A stretch of DNA of 32,794 nucleotides. It comes from Bacteroidaceae bacterium. GTDB lineage: Bacteria; Bacteroidota; Bacteroidia; Bacteroidales; Bacteroidaceae. The first letter of the stretch is position 1; the number at the start of each line of letters is the position of its first letter. The notes below the pieces were generated by a model. It had not been told where the DNA came from, did no database searches, and was given only the letters and a program-made list of their open reading frames with translations. The position numbers were made by a program, and so were the translations under genes. Where the stretch lies: contig JAKSLR010000032.1 of assembly GCA_024401095.1 (NCBI GenBank), forward strand, positions 1 to 32,794, given 5' to 3'. Shown here piece after piece: positions 31,122-32,794 of this stretch.

Positions 31122-31739
31122 ATGGAACAACAATACCCCTCAGAATTACTGGAAAAGGCAGTAGATGAGTTTTCTAAACTCCCAGGTATAGGCAGAAAGA
31201 CAGCTCTAAGGCTTGTCCTGCATCTGCTTCGCATGGAACCGAAAGTGACTCATGACTTTGCCTCATCACTGGTAAGACTGACCGATGAGGTGAAACATTG
31301 TAAGGTTTGCCACAATATTTCAGACACTGATGTTTGTCCTATTTGCAGCAGCTTGAAACGAGATTCCTCCATAGTCTGTGTTGTGGAGAATATCCAAGAT
31401 GTCATGGCTGTGGAGAATACGCAACAGTTTCATGGCCTTTATCATGTGTTAGGTGGAGTTATTTCACCTATGGATGGCATTGGACCTAGTGACTTGGAAA
31501 TAGAATCACTGGTTTCCCGTGTGAAAGCTGGTGGGGTAGTTGAAGTCATTCTGGCACTGAGCAGCACAATGGAAGGTGATACTACAAATTTCTATATCTA
31601 TAGAAAGCTTTCATCGCTCGATGTTAAGGTCAGTGTCATTGCGCGTGGTATCTCTGTGGGTGATGAACTTCAATATGCCGATGAGGTAACTTTAGGTAGG
31701 AGTATTGTAAATAGAATCCAGTTTAATGGTAAATATTAA
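31122..31739 (+). CDS. recR: Recombination protein RecR
   Basis: RecR acts with RecF/RecO to load RecA at gaps. The helix-hairpin-helix is at about 17-35 ([14 protein letters not shown]), the zinc finger is C60-x2-C63...C72-x2-C75, and the Toprim segment begins at [16 protein letters not shown] (83-98). At 205 residues it is normal. It starts about 24 bp after the TATCTTTG box and is followed after 3 bp by the membrane protein gene. Confidence 0.96.
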   Translation: MEQQYPSELLEKAVDEFSKLPGIGRKTALRLVLHLLRMEPKVTHDFASSLVRLTDEVKHCKVCHNISDTDVCPICSSLKRDSSIVCVVENIQDVMAVENTQQFHGLYHVLGGVISPMDGIGPSDLEIESLVSRVKAGGVVEVILALSSTMEGDTTNFYIYRKLSSLDVKVSVIARGISVGDELQYADEVTLGRSIVNRIQFNGKY

Positions 31740-31742
31740 TTT

Positions 31743-32165
31743 ATGAAATCATTAGTAACAGCTTATTTTGGTGTATGGGCAGCTTCATTTATTGTTCATG
31801 CGCTGTTCATGTCTGGGGTGCTCTCACAAGGGGTACTTGCCACCAATCCAGAGGCACAGTATGTATGCAGTTTGATTAGTGTCATTATTACGTTGATTTT
31901 TATCTATCTGGGTCTTAAAATGCTGGCTATGCCAAAGGTTGTTGCTACCATAAGAGAAGAAGGTTTCTCGGCTTATTTCAAGTATGTGACCATTCGTAAT
32001 TCTGCAGCTTTGGTTGTGACAGTAGTCAATATCTTATTTTATAATATGACTTTGTTGTCCTCATGTGGACTATGTTGGTTGATTACCATTTTCTCGTTAT
32101 TCTTCATAAAACCAGGTCAAAAGGAATTTGATCACATCACCGGTAAAACAGATGTTGCAGAATAA
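31743..32165 (+). CDS. Unrecognised four-helix membrane protein
   Basis: The 140 residues have four hydrophobic segments (about 5-25, 42-63, 85-103, 107-123), short loops and a hydrophilic, acidic C-terminal tail (KPGQKEFDHITGKTDVAE). Cysteines cluster in the third loop (LLSSCGLCW). No known domain is evident. It sits between recR and the GNAT gene, overlapping the latter by 14 bp, in an arrangement that looks conserved, but function is unknown. Confidence 0.75.
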   Translation: MKSLVTAYFGVWAASFIVHALFMSGVLSQGVLATNPEAQYVCSLISVIITLIFIYLGLKMLAMPKVVATIREEGFSAYFKYVTIRNSAALVVTVVNILFYNMTLLSSCGLCWLITIFSLFFIKPGQKEFDHITGKTDVAE

Positions 32166-32682
32166 TGAGATTTATTTAAGACCGGTTGAGCCAGAAGACT
32201 TGGATTTACTTTATGAGGTTGAGAATGATCCTTCTGTCTGGTGGATAGGAGGACAGAGCGGGCCATATAGCAAATTCATGCTCAGACAATTCATAGCCGA
32301 TGCTACTGGCGATATCTATACCGATAAGCAAATACGGTTTGTAGCTGTACTGAAGCAAAATAATAAACCTGTGGGTTTCGTTGATCTGTTTGACTTCTCT
32401 CCAACCCATAGAAGAGCAGAAGTCGGCATCCTGGTGTTGTCAGATTATCGTAACAACGGTTATGCTTCAAAGATGCTTAATCTGATTGAAGGATTTGCAG
32501 CTCAGCATCTTATGATTCATCAGCTTTATGCATATACTCCTGTTGTGAATACTCCGGCAGTGTCTCTTTTCAGAAAAGGGGGATTTACAGAAGAGCATGT
32601 TTTAAAAGATTGGGTATTGTTGAACAATGGCTTTTCTGATGCTTTTCTTTTTCAAAAAACAGTCGAAATCTTAAAAAAATGA
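32152..32682 (+). CDS. GNAT-family N-acetyltransferase
   Basis: A 176-residue GNAT protein resembling ribosomal-protein alanine acetyltransferases and SpeG-like enzymes: EIYLRPVEPEDLDLLYEVENDPSVWW (motif C/D), RRAEVGILVLSDYRNNGYASKML (motif A, acetyl-CoA loop with R-x-x-G-x-A) and ASLFRKGGF-like VSLFRKGGFTEE. The substrate is unknown. ATG 32152 is used; a TTG at 32128 would lie deeper in the preceding gene. It overlaps that gene by 14 bp. Confidence 0.87.
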   Translation: MLQNNEIYLRPVEPEDLDLLYEVENDPSVWWIGGQSGPYSKFMLRQFIADATGDIYTDKQIRFVAVLKQNNKPVGFVDLFDFSPTHRRAEVGILVLSDYRNNGYASKMLNLIEGFAAQHLMIHQLYAYTPVVNTPAVSLFRKGGFTEEHVLKDWVLLNNGFSDAFLFQKTVEILKK

Positions 32683-32690
32683 TTTAAAAG

Positions 32691-32721
32691 TTTGCAGGGT
32701 AGAAAAAATATGTTACCTTTG
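32691..32721 (+). promoter_or_regulatory. Promoter of tRNA-Asp
   Basis: TTTG (32691-32694) and TACCTTTG (32714-32721), 19 bp apart, a near-ideal Bacteroidetes promoter; the tRNA starts 20 bp downstream. Confidence 0.85.
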
Positions 32722-32740
32722 CATCCGCAAACGAAAAACT

Positions 32741-32794
32741 GGTGCGTTAGTTCAGTTGGTTAGAATACATGCCTGTCACGCATGGGGTCACGAG
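32741..32794 (+). tRNA. tRNA-Asp (GTC), cut by the window end
   Basis: The 5' acceptor strand GGTGCGT, a D-arm (TAGTTCAGTTGGTTAGA) and the anticodon arm CATGC-CTGTCAC-GCATG are seen, with anticodon GTC at 32775-32777. The T-arm and 3' acceptor lie beyond the window. Confidence 0.93.

Overview
The window comes from a Bacteroidales genome, most likely Bacteroides/Phocaeicola. The marker proteins are typical of the group: a DUF4837 lipoprotein, a DUF5686 outer-membrane protein, a FucP-type symporter, an HU-HIG protein and a GT2-DUF4922 fusion. Promoters also have the Bacteroidetes form, a -7 box TAnnTTTG with a TTG/TTTG element about 19-20 bp upstream, and E. coli-like -35/-10 pairs are not convincing. 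The species cannot be named from sequence alone.

Region 1 (1-9.2 kb) is accessory DNA. It is bordered by two broken genes: a RhuM-type protein cut off at its C terminus (75-668) and the N-terminal stub of an L,D-transpeptidase (8896-9189). Inside, a minus-strand pair encodes an HU-HIG DNA-binding protein and a holin-sized membrane protein. Next come a 550-bp AT-rich, repeat-bearing gap and an unrecognised 456-aa protein on the minus strand. Divergent from it is a compact plus-strand cassette (3855-8788): an orphan 166-aa protein, an OB-fold/SSB-like protein, an unknown 108-aa protein, a DUF3987 ATPase, a CHC2/Toprim primase, a DUF5675 protein, an M15 peptidase and a lipoprotein with a C-terminal membrane segment (unimolecular-spanin layout). 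The cassette looks like phage replication plus lysis functions with no visible integrase, capsid, tail or terminase. It ends in a terminator that overlaps the last stop codon.

Region 2 (9.3-17.9 kb) is entirely minus strand. It holds an AAA-ATPase/PD-(D/E)XK protein, then a tight envelope operon read from 17899 down to 10969: a GT2 glycosyltransferase fused to a GalT/Ap4A-phosphorylase-like DUF4922 domain, a SpoIID/LytB protein, an AmpG-like transporter, an NCS2 purine permease and a LolA-like protein.

Region 3 (18.0-25.6 kb) is plus strand: rlmN, a DUF4837 lipoprotein, pdxA, then five genes joined by 1-14 bp overlaps (nucleotidyltransferase, ATP-grasp-like protein, CDP-alcohol phosphatidyltransferase, flippase-like membrane protein, HAD-like phosphatase). 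This reads as a complete pathway for making and moving a phospholipid with an unknown head group, and ends at a hairpin terminator.

Region 4 (25.6-32.8 kb) is core genome: a DUF5686 outer-membrane protein and a FucP-type symporter, a bidirectional terminator, a PfkB kinase and yihA on the minus strand, a divergent promoter region, recR, a four-helix membrane protein, a GNAT acetyltransferase, and a tRNA-Asp cut by the window end. The strongest candidates for undescribed biology are the capsid-less replication/lysis cassette with its repeat-rich control regions, the lipid head-group operon, and the GT2-phosphorylase/SpoIID/AmpG operon.
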